A stretch of DNA of 40,155 nucleotides from Candidatus Avelusimicrobium stercoris. GTDB taxonomy: Bacteria > Elusimicrobiota > Elusimicrobia > Elusimicrobiales > Elusimicrobiaceae. A model generated the notes under the pieces. It had not been told where the DNA came from. It made no database searches and was given only the letters and a program-made list of their open reading frames with translations. Made by a program: the position numbers and the translations under genes. Positions 20,038 through 28,308 of the stretch are shown in pieces. Location of the stretch: assembly GCA_002432025.1 (NCBI GenBank), contig DJFE01000019.1:1-40155 (forward strand), read 5' to 3'. Numbering within the stretch: the stretch's first letter is position 1; each line of letters starts with the position of its first letter.

Positions 20038-21270
20038 TTACTTCTTTTCAATTTCTTCTACTAAAAGTTGTAGGGCCTTTATAGAGGCTTTGCCGATGTT
20101 TCGCTCGCGCGTGTGGGCAAATAAAAACTTGTGCGCGTGAGCCCCTTTGGGCCCGGCCACGCCAATCCACACCGTGCCGACGGGCTTTTCCTTGGTTCCG
20201 CCGTCCGGCCCGGCAATACCCGTGGTGGAAACGGCATAATCTGCCCCGGTTATTTTCCGCACGCCTTGGGCCATTTGCAGGGCGACGGGTTCGCTGACGG
20301 CCCCGTACTTTTGTAAATCGTCCGCGCTTACGCCCAAAACGTGTTTTTTTACCTCGTTAGCGTACGACACCACCCCGCCTAAAAAATAGGCCGACGAGCC
20401 GGGAACGGCCGTAATCAAATGGGCGATGTTTCCCCCCGTGCAACTTTCCGCACACGCTACCGTAACGCCGCTTTGGCGCAGGCGGCGGGCAAAGTCTTCT
20501 TCCGCGGAACTGTTATCCGCCACCGTAAAGGTAAGGCCGTTAAGCGATTTTAAAAGGGCTTCAAAAAAAGCGTCCAACTTTTCTACCGCTTGCCCCTTGG
20601 CGGTTACGCGCAGGCGGATAAAGCCCGTAGAGGGCAGATAGGCCAGGCCGATTCCCGTGGGCAGGGTTTCCTCATAAGCGGCTAGTTTTATAGCCAGATC
20701 CGACTCCGGAATATTAAATACCGTTACCATACGGTAGCGCAGTAAACCGTCCTTAAATTTAGCCTTTAAGCGAGGCAGTACCTCCGCCGGGAACAGATAT
20801 TCCGTTTCAAACGGCACGCCGGGCAAGGAAACGAGCACTTTGCCCCCCTTTTCAAACCACATCCCGCTGGCCGTACCCTTTAAATTGCGCAGTGGCGTGC
20901 AACTTTTGGGCAAAACTGCCTGGGATTTGTTGTATTCGTTCATCCGCTCGGGGCGGCCAGCAAACATTTCTTCCAACCACGCGTAGGCCTGCGGGTTAAA
21001 TTCAAGCGTCGTGCCAAAGTATTCCGCCAGCACCTTTTTGGTTAAATCGTCCTTGGTTGGGCCTAATCCCCCCGTTACCAGCACGATGTCTGCGTTTGAA
21101 AAGCCTTCCTCCACCGCGCGCAAAATTTCGGTGCGTTCGTCGGCCACGGACAGCATTTTAACGGTTTCCGCGCCGATTTCGGCCAAGCCCCGCGCCAAAA
21201 AGCGGGAGTTGGTGTCTAAAATCTGGCCGAGAAGAATCTCGTCCCCAATGGTAATAATAGCGGCTTTCAT
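20038..21270 (-). CDS. cinA: CinA: nicotinamide-nucleotide amidohydrolase / ADP-ribose-type pyrophosphatase
   Basis: A 410-residue, full-length two-domain CinA. The N-terminal molybdopterin-binding-like domain starts AAIITIGDEILLGQILDTN, with GGLGPTKDD (67-75). The C-terminal PncC-type amidohydrolase domain (from about 255) has AESCTGG (274-280) and TGIAGPDGG (350-358). The enzyme recycles NMN, formed for instance by NAD-dependent DNA ligase and sirtuins, to nicotinate mononucleotide. A sirtuin that forms nicotinamide lies later in this window, though not linked. A TACAAT element ends 6 nt before the ATG and there is no Shine-Dalgarno. Confidence 0.95.
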   Translation of the reverse strand: MKAAIITIGDEILLGQILDTNSRFLARGLAEIGAETVKMLSVADERTEILRAVEEGFSNADIVLVTGGLGPTKDDLTKKVLAEYFGTTLEFNPQAYAWLEEMFAGRPERMNEYNKSQAVLPKSCTPLRNLKGTASGMWFEKGGKVLVSLPGVPFETEYLFPAEVLPRLKAKFKDGLLRYRMVTVFNIPESDLAIKLAAYEETLPTGIGLAYLPSTGFIRLRVTAKGQAVEKLDAFFEALLKSLNGLTFTVADNSSAEEDFARRLRQSGVTVACAESCTGGNIAHLITAVPGSSAYFLGGVVSYANEVKKHVLGVSADDLQKYGAVSEPVALQMAQGVRKITGADYAVSTTGIAGPDGGTKEKPVGTVWIGVAGPKGAHAHKFLFAHTRERNIGKASIKALQLLVEEIEKK

Positions 21271-21276
21271 AACTTT

Positions 21277-21282
21277 ATTGTA
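21277..21282 (-). promoter_or_regulatory. -10 element (TACAAT) of cinA, predicted leaderless start
   Basis: On the minus strand TACAAT ends 6 nt (AAAGTT) before the cinA ATG at 21270, with no Shine-Dalgarno between. Confidence 0.45.
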
Positions 21283-21357
21283 TGATTTTCAGCCGAAAAG
21301 ATACAGAGGGCCCATATTTTATACAATATATAATTGCGGGCTTACCGCAAGATACTT

Positions 21358-22683
21358 ATGAAAACCGAAAAAAATACCATTACCCCTAATGCCTGGGCGT
21401 TAGTGCCCTTGGGCGTATTTCTAATCGCTTATTTGGCCGTCTCCGTGGTGGCGGGCGATTTTTACAAAATGCCGATTACCGTGGCGTTTGTATTGTCCTC
21501 TATTGTAGCCGTTTGGATGAGCAAGGGCGGCACGTTGCATAACCGCATTGAACTGTTTTGCAAGGGCGCGGCCAATGCCAACATTATGCTAATGGTAATG
21601 ATTTTTATTTTGGCGGGTGCGTTTGCGCAGACCGCCAAGGCAATGGGCGCGGTGGACGCTACGGTTAATTTGACTCTTTCCATTTTGCCCGGCAATGTGC
21701 TGGCGGCCGGGATTTTTCTGGCGGCCTGCGTGATTTCCGTTTCTGTGGGAACCTCGGTGGGAACGATTGTCGCCCTTACTCCTGTGGCGGCGGGTTTATC
21801 TGCCCAAACGGGTTTGCCCTTGCCGCTTATGGCGGCCGTGGTGGTGGGCGGCGCGATGTTTGGCGATAACTTATCCTTTATTTCCGATACTACTATTGTA
21901 GCCACCCGCACGCAGGGGTGCAAAATGGCCGACAAATTCCGCACGAACTTTGCTATTGTAATGCCCTTTGCTATTTTGACGACGGTTATCTATATTTTAA
22001 TGGGCAGCGGCGTGCAGAACGCCTTTACGCCCGGCGAAATTTCGTGGGTAAAGGTGTTGCCGTATTTTGTGGTATTGGCGGCGGCGATAATGGGCGTAAA
22101 CGTAATGATAGTGCTCTTGGGCGGCACGGTATTGTGCGGGCTTATCGGCATTTTGACGGGAGCCTTTAATATCTGGGGCTGGACGACCGCTATGGGCAAC
22201 GGCATTACGGGTATGGGCGAACTGATTATCGTTACCATTTTGGCGGGCGGTATGTTGGAAATGATTCGCTACAACGGAGGTTTGGCGTGGATTATCCAAA
22301 AAATGACCGCTAAACTGCACACCCGCCGCGGGGCGGAAGTGAGCATTGCAGGCGTGATTAGTTTTGCCAACCTCTGCACCGCTAACAATACGATTGCCCT
22401 TATTATGGCGGGACCGATTGCCAAGGAAATTGCGGGGCGCTTTAACATTGCCCCCAACCGCGCGGCGAGTTTATTGGATATTTTTTCCTGCTTTGTGCAA
22501 GGTATTATTCCCTACGGGGCGCAACTGCTAATGGCGGCCAGTTTGACGGGCGTTTCCCCGGTTAGCATTATGAAATATTTGTATTATCCGTATTTGCTGG
22601 GGTTTGGTGCGTTGCTTGCCATTTGGCTGCGTTACCCGCGCAAACACGCAATGGGAACCAATTCCAGCCAGTTGGAAGCCTAA
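21358..22683 (+). CDS. Na+/H+ antiporter, NhaC-type family
   Basis: A 441-residue inner-membrane transporter with about 11-12 helices. Family marks include SVSVGTSVGTIVALTPVAAGLSAQTGLPLPLMAAVVVGGAMFGDNLSFISDTTI, with the conserved GDN-SFISDTTI ion-site segment, and SFANLCTANNTIALIMAGPIAKEIA in the later half. It exchanges protons for Na+ or possibly an organic ion pair, as some relatives (for example malate/lactate or amine antiporters) do. I use the ATG at 21358; a TTG at 21334 is possible but overlaps a TATAAT. No clear Shine-Dalgarno. A terminator follows. Confidence 0.88.
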   Translation: MKTEKNTITPNAWALVPLGVFLIAYLAVSVVAGDFYKMPITVAFVLSSIVAVWMSKGGTLHNRIELFCKGAANANIMLMVMIFILAGAFAQTAKAMGAVDATVNLTLSILPGNVLAAGIFLAACVISVSVGTSVGTIVALTPVAAGLSAQTGLPLPLMAAVVVGGAMFGDNLSFISDTTIVATRTQGCKMADKFRTNFAIVMPFAILTTVIYILMGSGVQNAFTPGEISWVKVLPYFVVLAAAIMGVNVMIVLLGGTVLCGLIGILTGAFNIWGWTTAMGNGITGMGELIIVTILAGGMLEMIRYNGGLAWIIQKMTAKLHTRRGAEVSIAGVISFANLCTANNTIALIMAGPIAKEIAGRFNIAPNRAASLLDIFSCFVQGIIPYGAQLLMAASLTGVSPVSIMKYLYYPYLLGFGALLAIWLRYPRKHAMGTNSSQLEA

Positions 22684-22690
22684 CTTTGTA

Positions 22691-22718
22691 AAAATCCCCG
22701 CTTGGACGGGGTTTTTTA
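22691..22718 (+). terminator. Terminator of the NhaC-type gene
   Basis: Stem CCCCG/CGGGG (22696-22700 with 22707-22711), loop CTTGGA, then six to seven T. Confidence 0.85.
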
Positions 22719-22793
22719 ATGGGTGGCTACTTGCTTTTTGAGGGTTTTTTCAATATACTTATTATATGCCTAGTTTACAATAGGGGTTTTATT

Positions 22794-23750
22794 ATGAAAA
22801 AATTATTACTTGCAGGAGTTTTATCATTAGCATTGCCTATATCGGCGGAAGTGGTGTCGGCGGTGTCTTATAACCCGTCGCGTATGGGCGATTACGTCTA
22901 TTTAAAGGTGGCCGATAAGGCCAATTTAAAGGGCGGTATTGAAAGTAATACGATGACGGTCCGCTCTGGCGGAACCGTGAGCGCGAGTTCGCCCAATTTA
23001 AATTATGATGTTCCCGCCGTTGTGGGGGCTTCCGGCTCTACCTTGGATATGCCGAATACGGCAATCCACGGGAGTGCGGCCAATACTTATAATAATTACC
23101 AATCCGTAAACAGCGGTACGCCCAGCGCACTTTTGGGTAACGTGTATGTAAACGGCGGACAAACGACGGTTAAAAACGATTCTTATATTTCTACGTTAAA
23201 TGCGGTAAACCGCTTAAAACAAAAGGCGGCAACTCTGCGCGCTAATAAATTATCTGTCAGCGGTTCCGAGGACGCAAGCCTTTACGACGGGGCGACGACG
23301 GACGGCTTTACGTTAGCGGGAAACGATATTCCGCAGCCGACGTCTTCTCACGTCAACACGGGCGCGGCCCTCAGCAACTGCACGTTAAAATGGGAAGAGC
23401 GTGTAACGAGTGATAACCAAAAGGTAAAACTTTTGGCCTTGGCTAACTGTGGGGGAACTACTCCGTCTACGGGAGATTGTTCTAATGCCTCCTACAAGGC
23501 AAGCCATAAAAGTGAGTGCTGCCCGTCGGCCTCCCAGTCGGACCCTGTATGTTATGAATTGCGATGGAGTAATTGTTCTACGACTTCTGCGGGTAATGAT
23601 TCAGCCTGCTATGATAGAAATGAATATTGGAACGAGTGTGATAACCCGTGTGAGGCTGTAGGGAAATCGTGTGAATGGTTAAGTTGTATGAATGGTATAT
23701 TTGAAACAGGTGGGTGTACTACCTGCGTGTTGGATAAAAACGGCTGGTAA
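22794..23750 (+). CDS. Secreted protein with a Cys-rich C-terminus, function unknown
   Basis: I do not recognise this 318-residue protein. It has a signal peptide (MKKLLLAGVLSLALPISA), then a Ser/Asn/Gly/Thr-rich region of about 170 residues with beta-like repeats (GTVSASSPNLNYDV, GNVYVNGGQTTVKND), reminiscent of surface or fibre proteins. From residue 195 on there are 14 cysteines in about 120 residues (NCTLKW, ECCPS, NECDNPCEAVGKSCEW, GGCTTC), an even number that suggests seven disulfides. The chosen ATG has AGGGG upstream; an earlier frame from 22719 has no support. It is monocistronic, between two terminators. A surface or adhesive role is only a guess. Confidence 0.7.
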   Translation: MKKLLLAGVLSLALPISAEVVSAVSYNPSRMGDYVYLKVADKANLKGGIESNTMTVRSGGTVSASSPNLNYDVPAVVGASGSTLDMPNTAIHGSAANTYNNYQSVNSGTPSALLGNVYVNGGQTTVKNDSYISTLNAVNRLKQKAATLRANKLSVSGSEDASLYDGATTDGFTLAGNDIPQPTSSHVNTGAALSNCTLKWEERVTSDNQKVKLLALANCGGTTPSTGDCSNASYKASHKSECCPSASQSDPVCYELRWSNCSTTSAGNDSACYDRNEYWNECDNPCEAVGKSCEWLSCMNGIFETGGCTTCVLDKNGW

Positions 23751-23767
23751 AAATTGTTAAGTTTTAT

Positions 23768-23810
23768 AAAACACCCCGGGGTACTGTAAAAAGTCCCCGG
23801 GGTGTTTTTT
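23768..23810 (+). terminator. Terminator of the Cys-rich protein gene
   Basis: Stem ACACCCCGGGG/CCCCGGGGTGT (23771-23781 with 23795-23805), extended by A/T pairs, then a T run. The core ACCCCGGG resembles the terminator at 17875. Confidence 0.85.
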
Positions 23811-23818
23811 AAAAAGAG

Positions 23819-23906
23819 GTCATTCTGGAAAGTTTCTGTCCAGAATCTGTTGTTTTCCTTTTTTTGAATAACGGCAGATCCTGGACTACAACCTTCCAGG
23901 ATGACG
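23819..23906. repeat. Two dispersed hairpin repeats in inverted orientation
   Basis: A forward unit at 23819-23854 (GTCATTCTGGAAAGTT ... GTCCAGAATCTGTTGTT) faces an inverted unit at 23871-23906 whose complement reads GTCATCCTGGAAGGTT then GTAGTCCAGGATCTG. The two are alike enough to pair with each other as well as fold singly. Confidence 0.75.
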
Positions 23907-23922
23907 GCAATTACTCACCAAA

Positions 23923-24234
23923 CTATTTAAGCAATTCGGCCCAAGCGTCTTTTTCGGCTTGGAGTTGTTTTTTGGTTTCGTCAGCCTTTTGCTGTAATTT
24001 TTCCTTGGCCACATCCGCCGCGGTTTTGGAGCCGCTGGCTACTTCGGCCGCCGTCTTGGCGTTTTGGTAGGACTGCTTGGCTTCCAACAGTTTTTGGCGG
24101 GTTTCAGCCGATTTTTGCAAGGCTTCATCCAACGTCATCGTTTTGGGGGCGGTGGTGGAAGTGCTGGTGCCCGTGGAGGCGCAACCCACAGCCAATACCG
24201 CGGCTACAAAAGCGAGTAAAATAGTTTTTTTCAT
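23923..24234 (-). CDS. Small coiled-coil lipoprotein
   Basis: A 103-residue lipoprotein. The signal sequence MKKTILLAFVAAVLAVGC ends in a lipobox with Cys18 as the lipidated residue. After a short Ser/Thr linker the rest is one long Ala/Lys/Glu/Gln-rich helix (LDEALQKSAETRQKLLEAK, then EKLQQKADETKKQLQAEKD), probably coiled coil. It resembles Lpp-like or alanine-zipper outer-membrane lipoproteins in style, but I see no specific match. AAGGAG lies 6 nt before the ATG. It is monocistronic. Confidence 0.8.
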   Translation of the reverse strand: MKKTILLAFVAAVLAVGCASTGTSTSTTAPKTMTLDEALQKSAETRQKLLEAKQSYQNAKTAAEVASGSKTAADVAKEKLQQKADETKKQLQAEKDAWAELLK

Positions 24235-24345
24235 TGCATACTCCTTACTGGTGATTTCTTATATTTTATAAAACTTTCCCCCCACCCGTGCAAGTATCCC
24301 TTTCAAAATTGCTACAATAAAGCAAATACAAAAGGAGATTTTACT

Positions 24346-25587
24346 ATGTACATTATATTGGGTTTTGTGGCGGGAGCCTTGCTGGCTGGTTTATTTTTTG
24401 CGGCCCGGAATAACGGTGCATTGGCCAAGTTGCGCGCCGAAAATGCCGATTTGCGGGTGGAAAACACCAAACTGACGGAGGAAAAAAATTCCGTCCGCCG
24501 GGAAAAAGAATTGGTAGAGGAGCATTTTAAATCCTTGGCGGCCACTTATAAGGCCCAATTTGCCGAGGTGGCTTCCCAAATTTTGGACGACAAAGCCAAG
24601 GGACTGGAAAGTAAAAACACCGAACTTTTGCGCCCGTTATCCCAGCATTTGGACGATTTTGTCAAAAAGGTGGCGGATATGGAGCACCAAACCACCGCGG
24701 CGCAGGCCCGCTTGGAAAAGGGTTTAACCGATGTAATCAAATCTACTGAAAAAATTGACCAAAGCGCCGTGCATTTGACGAACGCCATTAAGGGCGAAGC
24801 CATTATGCGCGGGGCGTGGGGCGAGGAAGCCGTCAAACGCTTGTTAGAGGTGGCCGGGTTAAAGGCCGGGGTGGATTATTTCCCGCAGGCGGCGGACAGC
24901 AATACGAATAAGCGCGTGGACTACAAAATCGCCTTGCCGGGCGGGCGGTGGCTGATGCTGGACGCCAAGACTATTTTTAACCATTACGCGGCCTATTTTA
25001 GCGCGCAGGACCCTAAGCAAAAGGCCGCGTTGCTGGCGGAACACGTCAAGGATATAAAAAGCACGATTGCCAATTTAAGCAGTAAAAAATACCCCGCCTT
25101 ACAGCAGGCGCAGAGCGAACAAATCCAGCCGGATTATACCCTAATGTTTGTCTGCCCGGAAAGCGCGCTTTTAACGGCCGTAGAGGCCGCGCCCGAGATT
25201 TTGGACGAGGCGTGGAAGCACAATATTGCGCTGGTGTCGGCTACGTCGCTGATGAGTACGCTAAAATTGGTGTCCAAATTATGGGATATTGACCGCCAGC
25301 ATACCTATATGGAAGGATTTAAAGAGGATATTTTGAAACTGGTGGAAAAATTTAACGAATTTTTGGTAAATTTCGCCAAGGCCGAAATGGCAGTTAGCCA
25401 AGCGGCGGATAAAGTGCGTATCGCCCGCGCGCATATAGACGGCGACAATGGGGCCTTTTTGCCCGTGGCCCAGCGCATTGTGGACTTGTACGGCGTGCCT
25501 CTTACCGCCAAAAACGCAAAATTAATTAAATCTATGGGATATGCCTACACCGGGGAAAAATCCGCCCCGCAAGAACCCCAAAAGTAA
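24346..25587 (+). CDS. rmuC: RmuC family DNA recombination protein
   Basis: A 413-residue protein with an N-terminal membrane anchor (IILGFVAGALLAGLFFAA), a coiled coil (about 25-150) and the RmuC nuclease-like domain: RGAWGEEAVKRLLEVAGL, VDYKIALPGGRWLMLDAKTIF (with the conserved DAK) and PDYTLMFVCPESAL, then LWDIDRQHTYMEGFKEDI. RmuC limits inversions at short inverted repeats in E. coli; its biochemistry is poorly known. That activity is of interest here because the window is rich in short inverted repeats. AAGGAG precedes the ATG. Its stop lies only 3 bases from the end of the convergent gene. Confidence 0.92.
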   Translation: MYIILGFVAGALLAGLFFAARNNGALAKLRAENADLRVENTKLTEEKNSVRREKELVEEHFKSLAATYKAQFAEVASQILDDKAKGLESKNTELLRPLSQHLDDFVKKVADMEHQTTAAQARLEKGLTDVIKSTEKIDQSAVHLTNAIKGEAIMRGAWGEEAVKRLLEVAGLKAGVDYFPQAADSNTNKRVDYKIALPGGRWLMLDAKTIFNHYAAYFSAQDPKQKAALLAEHVKDIKSTIANLSSKKYPALQQAQSEQIQPDYTLMFVCPESALLTAVEAAPEILDEAWKHNIALVSATSLMSTLKLVSKLWDIDRQHTYMEGFKEDILKLVEKFNEFLVNFAKAEMAVSQAADKVRIARAHIDGDNGAFLPVAQRIVDLYGVPLTAKNAKLIKSMGYAYTGEKSAPQEPQK

Positions 25588-25590
25588 CCT

Positions 25591-26217
25591 TTACCGGGTG
25601 ATAAAAAAGCGGTCCAAGCCGTCGTTATCGTCGTTAAAATTGTGCTTGTCGGGGTTGTTCCAGTCCCAAAAGTGCGCGCATAGCAAGTAGGAGCCCAGCG
25701 CGGTGGTAAATGCGCTTAACAGGTAAAACCCTTGGCGCATTTGATATTCATACCCTTCCGTTCCCAGCCACTTGTGCATATAGTCCCAGTCTGGTAAGGT
25801 TTCCGGCCCCGCGTTTAACAAGGTGATTACCGGGTCCAAACTGCACCCCGTGTAATGCCCCACGCTGTAAAACGCTATGGCAAGCAACAGCAAACACCCG
25901 TCGGCCTGGATTTCCTTTCCCTGCCGCAAAAAGCAAAAATACGCCAGTAGCGGTACGCCCACTTCGGTTAGCGTGCCGCCCCAAATCGTCCACATAAAGT
26001 TCCCGCCGGAAAGAAACCGAAAAATGGGGTGCCCGGCCTCGTGTATGCCAATGGTAAAGAACCAAAATACGCCTGCCAGCGGGCAATGGCGCGGCCCTAC
26101 AAACCACGCGTAGCACAGGGCGGTTGCTACGATAATGAATAAAATCCCCTTCCAACCGTATCGGTGGAAGAGCGGCCCCTTTCTCATCGGGTCAATAAAG
26201 TCAAAAAACCGTTGCAT
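25591..26217 (-). CDS. Polytopic membrane protein with an HExxH motif (putative metalloprotease)
   Basis: A 208-residue protein with about five membrane helices. In the second helix lies HEAGH (H59-E60-x2-H63), as in zinc metalloproteases of the M50 and related membrane classes. Later, PDWDYMHKWLG sits in the lumenal loop; similar HDW-like segments occur in an uncharacterised family of membrane HExxH proteins as I recall it. The M50 second motif NxxPxxxxDG is absent, so this is not a standard site-2 protease. AGGAGA lies 11 nt before the ATG at 26217; a TTG at 26226 is too close to it. Catalytic activity is unproven. Confidence 0.6.
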   Translation of the reverse strand: MQRFFDFIDPMRKGPLFHRYGWKGILFIIVATALCYAWFVGPRHCPLAGVFWFFTIGIHEAGHPIFRFLSGGNFMWTIWGGTLTEVGVPLLAYFCFLRQGKEIQADGCLLLLAIAFYSVGHYTGCSLDPVITLLNAGPETLPDWDYMHKWLGTEGYEYQMRQGFYLLSAFTTALGSYLLCAHFWDWNNPDKHNFNDDNDGLDRFFITR

Positions 26218-26298
26218 AAATAACAAAATCTCCTAGGGTTATATTGTACCCTAAAAAAACGTATTACAGGAAAAAAACTTTTTCCACCCGCGCAAAAA

Positions 26299-26391
26299 GG
26301 GTTAGTTTTCCCCCTTTGTCCGACGGAGCCCCTAAAAACTAATCCGTTTTTGGCGTTGAGAAAGGCCCCCTGTATTGGTAAGGTAACAGGG
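26299..26391 (+). promoter_or_regulatory. Paired hairpins in the aax upstream region
   Basis: One inverted repeat joins TTAGTTTT (26302-26309) with AAAACTAA (26335-26342). A second joins CCCTGT (26368-26373) with ACAGGG (26386-26391). They lie between divergent genes, ahead of the aax operon, and may be operators or 5' RNA structures. I see no matching known riboswitch. Confidence 0.35.
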
Positions 26392-26422
26392 ACGGATATA
26401 TCTGTTAAATTTGTTCAGAATC

Positions 26423-26438
26423 GTTTACGGGGGTAAAC
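26423..26438 (+). promoter_or_regulatory. Ribosome-binding-site hairpin of the aax operon
   Basis: GTTTAC-GGGG-GTAAAC is a perfect 6-bp stem whose loop and 3' arm carry the GGGGG Shine-Dalgarno, one base before the aaxA start ATG. If formed, it would restrain translation. Confidence 0.5.
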
Positions 26439-26439
26439 A

Positions 26440-27657
26440 ATGAACTGTATCAAAACCGTACTGGCGGTGGGGATTTTTTTAGCCGCACCCGCTGCCTATG
26501 CGCAGGATAATACGCCGCTTTCGGCTAAGCACGAACAGCGGCTTGCTTCCCGGCAGAAGTTGGCTTATGACCTATCGTCCGACTGTTGGCGGGAACACGT
26601 TAAACTAAAACAAATGTTGCAAGACAAACTCGGTTTGCAAGTGGGGGCCGATATTTCCTACACCTTGCAGCGCGGCGCGCCGTCCGGCAAGCAAACCGCT
26701 ATCCAGGGTATCTATTACCCGTACCTTACTTGGACCTTGTTTAAAGATACTTCTTTGGGGTCTGGGCAGGTGGACTTTAACTATAATCTTATCCGCTATT
26801 GGGGTACTTCGGCCGCCACGGTGCAAAACCGGGTGAAGACCGCCGTAGCGTTTAACGATTATTCGGCGAATCAGGAAATCTTCTCGCAACTTACTTATAC
26901 GCACACCTTGCCCGGGGAATTGGATTGGCTGTCAGTTACGCTGGGGCAATTCCCGCTGTATAACTTTGACGGCACGGAATATATTTCAAACCAGCAAACC
27001 GCGCTGATGAACTATTCTCTGGCGCAAAACGCGTCGTCCGCGTATCCGTCGGCCTCGCTGGGGGCATATGTGCAGGCGCAACGGGGCGCGTGGACGGTCA
27101 GCGCGGGGTATCAGGACGCTACCAATATTTCCGGTGCGCAACTGCGCGTAAAGGACGCCTTCCGCGGGGCTTATACCGGGTTTGGCTCGGTCCAATGGGC
27201 GCCAGAGTTTGCGGGTAATCCCGGCCAGTACGGCGTGCTGTATTATTACCAGCCGTCTGTGGCGGGGCAAGAAGAAAACGTAAACGGCTGGTCCGTAAAT
27301 ATGCAGCAGAATATGGGCGAAAAATTAGCGTTCTTTGGGCGGGCTAACGGCTCGTCCGGCGGGGCTGTGCCCGTCAAACTTTCGTACGCTACGGGGGCCG
27401 CGTGGCTGAACCCGTTGGAACGCAACGAGCAGGACGCTATTATCATCGGCGCCGCGTATAACCGCCTGAGCAAAAAGGGGATGGATTATCCCCCCTATAT
27501 GCGCTCGGGCGAGGTAGTTTTGGAAGCCCAATGGGTATGGGGCATCGGCAAATTTATAACGGTTACGCCGGATGTGCAGTTTTATCCGCGGGCCGCTTCC
27601 AACCCGGACAAGGAGTTCGTAACGGTGGCCGGGTTGCGTACAACCATAATGTTGTAG
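26440..27657 (+). CDS. aaxA: OprB-family porin, AaxA-like (arginine entry)
   Basis: A 405-residue outer-membrane porin with a signal peptide (LAVGIFLAAPAAYAQ), a short helical region, then a beta-barrel with OprB-like strands (GADISYTLQRGAPSG, GQVDFNYNLIRYWGTS, SVTLGQFPLYNFDG) and a C-terminal TVAGLRTTIML. OprB porins usually pass sugars. Here the two genes downstream are close relatives of chlamydial AaxB and AaxC, and in Chlamydia the OprB-like AaxA admits arginine. That context is the main reason for the name. It is slightly shorter than chlamydial AaxA. The start codon lies just behind a hairpin holding the Shine-Dalgarno. Confidence 0.82.
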   Translation: MNCIKTVLAVGIFLAAPAAYAQDNTPLSAKHEQRLASRQKLAYDLSSDCWREHVKLKQMLQDKLGLQVGADISYTLQRGAPSGKQTAIQGIYYPYLTWTLFKDTSLGSGQVDFNYNLIRYWGTSAATVQNRVKTAVAFNDYSANQEIFSQLTYTHTLPGELDWLSVTLGQFPLYNFDGTEYISNQQTALMNYSLAQNASSAYPSASLGAYVQAQRGAWTVSAGYQDATNISGAQLRVKDAFRGAYTGFGSVQWAPEFAGNPGQYGVLYYYQPSVAGQEENVNGWSVNMQQNMGEKLAFFGRANGSSGGAVPVKLSYATGAAWLNPLERNEQDAIIIGAAYNRLSKKGMDYPPYMRSGEVVLEAQWVWGIGKFITVTPDVQFYPRAASNPDKEFVTVAGLRTTIML

Positions 27658-27687
27658 TGGGGTAAATTAAAAATACAGGAGATATAT

Positions 27688-28284
27688 ATGGAAAATAATT
27701 TAGTATTGGGGACGCGTTATCCAACCTTGGCGTTTATTTCCGGCGGAGCCGGGCAGGCGGCGGACGGTATTCCGCCCCAGCCGTTTGAAACCTTTTGCTA
27801 CGATTCGGCCCTCTTGCAGGCCAAAATAGAAAACTTTAACGTAGTGCCTTATACGTCGGTTTTGCCTAAGGAACTCTACGGCAATATTTTGCCTGTGGAT
27901 AAAGTGGCAAAAAACTTTAAGCACGGGGCCGTATTGGAAGTAATTATGGCCGGAAACGGTGCGCGCATAGAGGACCACAAGGCCATTGCCACGGGCGTAG
28001 GCGTGTGCTGGGGCAAGGACAAAAAGGGCAATTTGGTAGGCGGCTGGGCGGCTGAATACGTGGAGTATTTTGATACGCCCATTGATAACGAAATTGCCGA
28101 AGGCCACGCGCATATGTGGCTTAATAAATCCTTGCGGCACGAGTTGGAAATCCGCGGTGTGGAAAAGCACAGCGAGTTCCAAATTTGGCACAACTTTGTG
28201 AATATCACACAGCCGTTTGCGTATTGCTTAACGGTAATGGGTTTTTTGAACTTTAAGTTTGCAGAACCTGTAAACGTAAAATAA
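27688..28284 (+). CDS. aaxB: Pyruvoyl-dependent arginine decarboxylase, AaxB type
   Basis: Converts arginine to agmatine and CO2, consuming a proton. The 198-residue proenzyme should cut itself between T56 and S57 in VVPYTSVLPKE, the Ser becoming the pyruvoyl group. Chlamydial AaxB also has Thr-Ser at this site, while most archaeal relatives have Ser-Ser. Other family stretches are GTRYPTLAFISGGAGQ, PPQPFETFCYDSALLQAKI, FKHGAVLEVIMAGNGA, ATGVGVCWGKDKKG and GGWAAEYVEYF, which match my memory of chlamydial AaxB nearly word for word. CAGGAGATATAT precedes the ATG. It sits between porin and antiporter genes, as in Chlamydia. Confidence 0.96.
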   Translation: MENNLVLGTRYPTLAFISGGAGQAADGIPPQPFETFCYDSALLQAKIENFNVVPYTSVLPKELYGNILPVDKVAKNFKHGAVLEVIMAGNGARIEDHKAIATGVGVCWGKDKKGNLVGGWAAEYVEYFDTPIDNEIAEGHAHMWLNKSLRHELEIRGVEKHSEFQIWHNFVNITQPFAYCLTVMGFLNFKFAEPVNVK

Positions 28285-28308
28285 ACCGGTAACGGTTTTG
28301 GGGGATAT

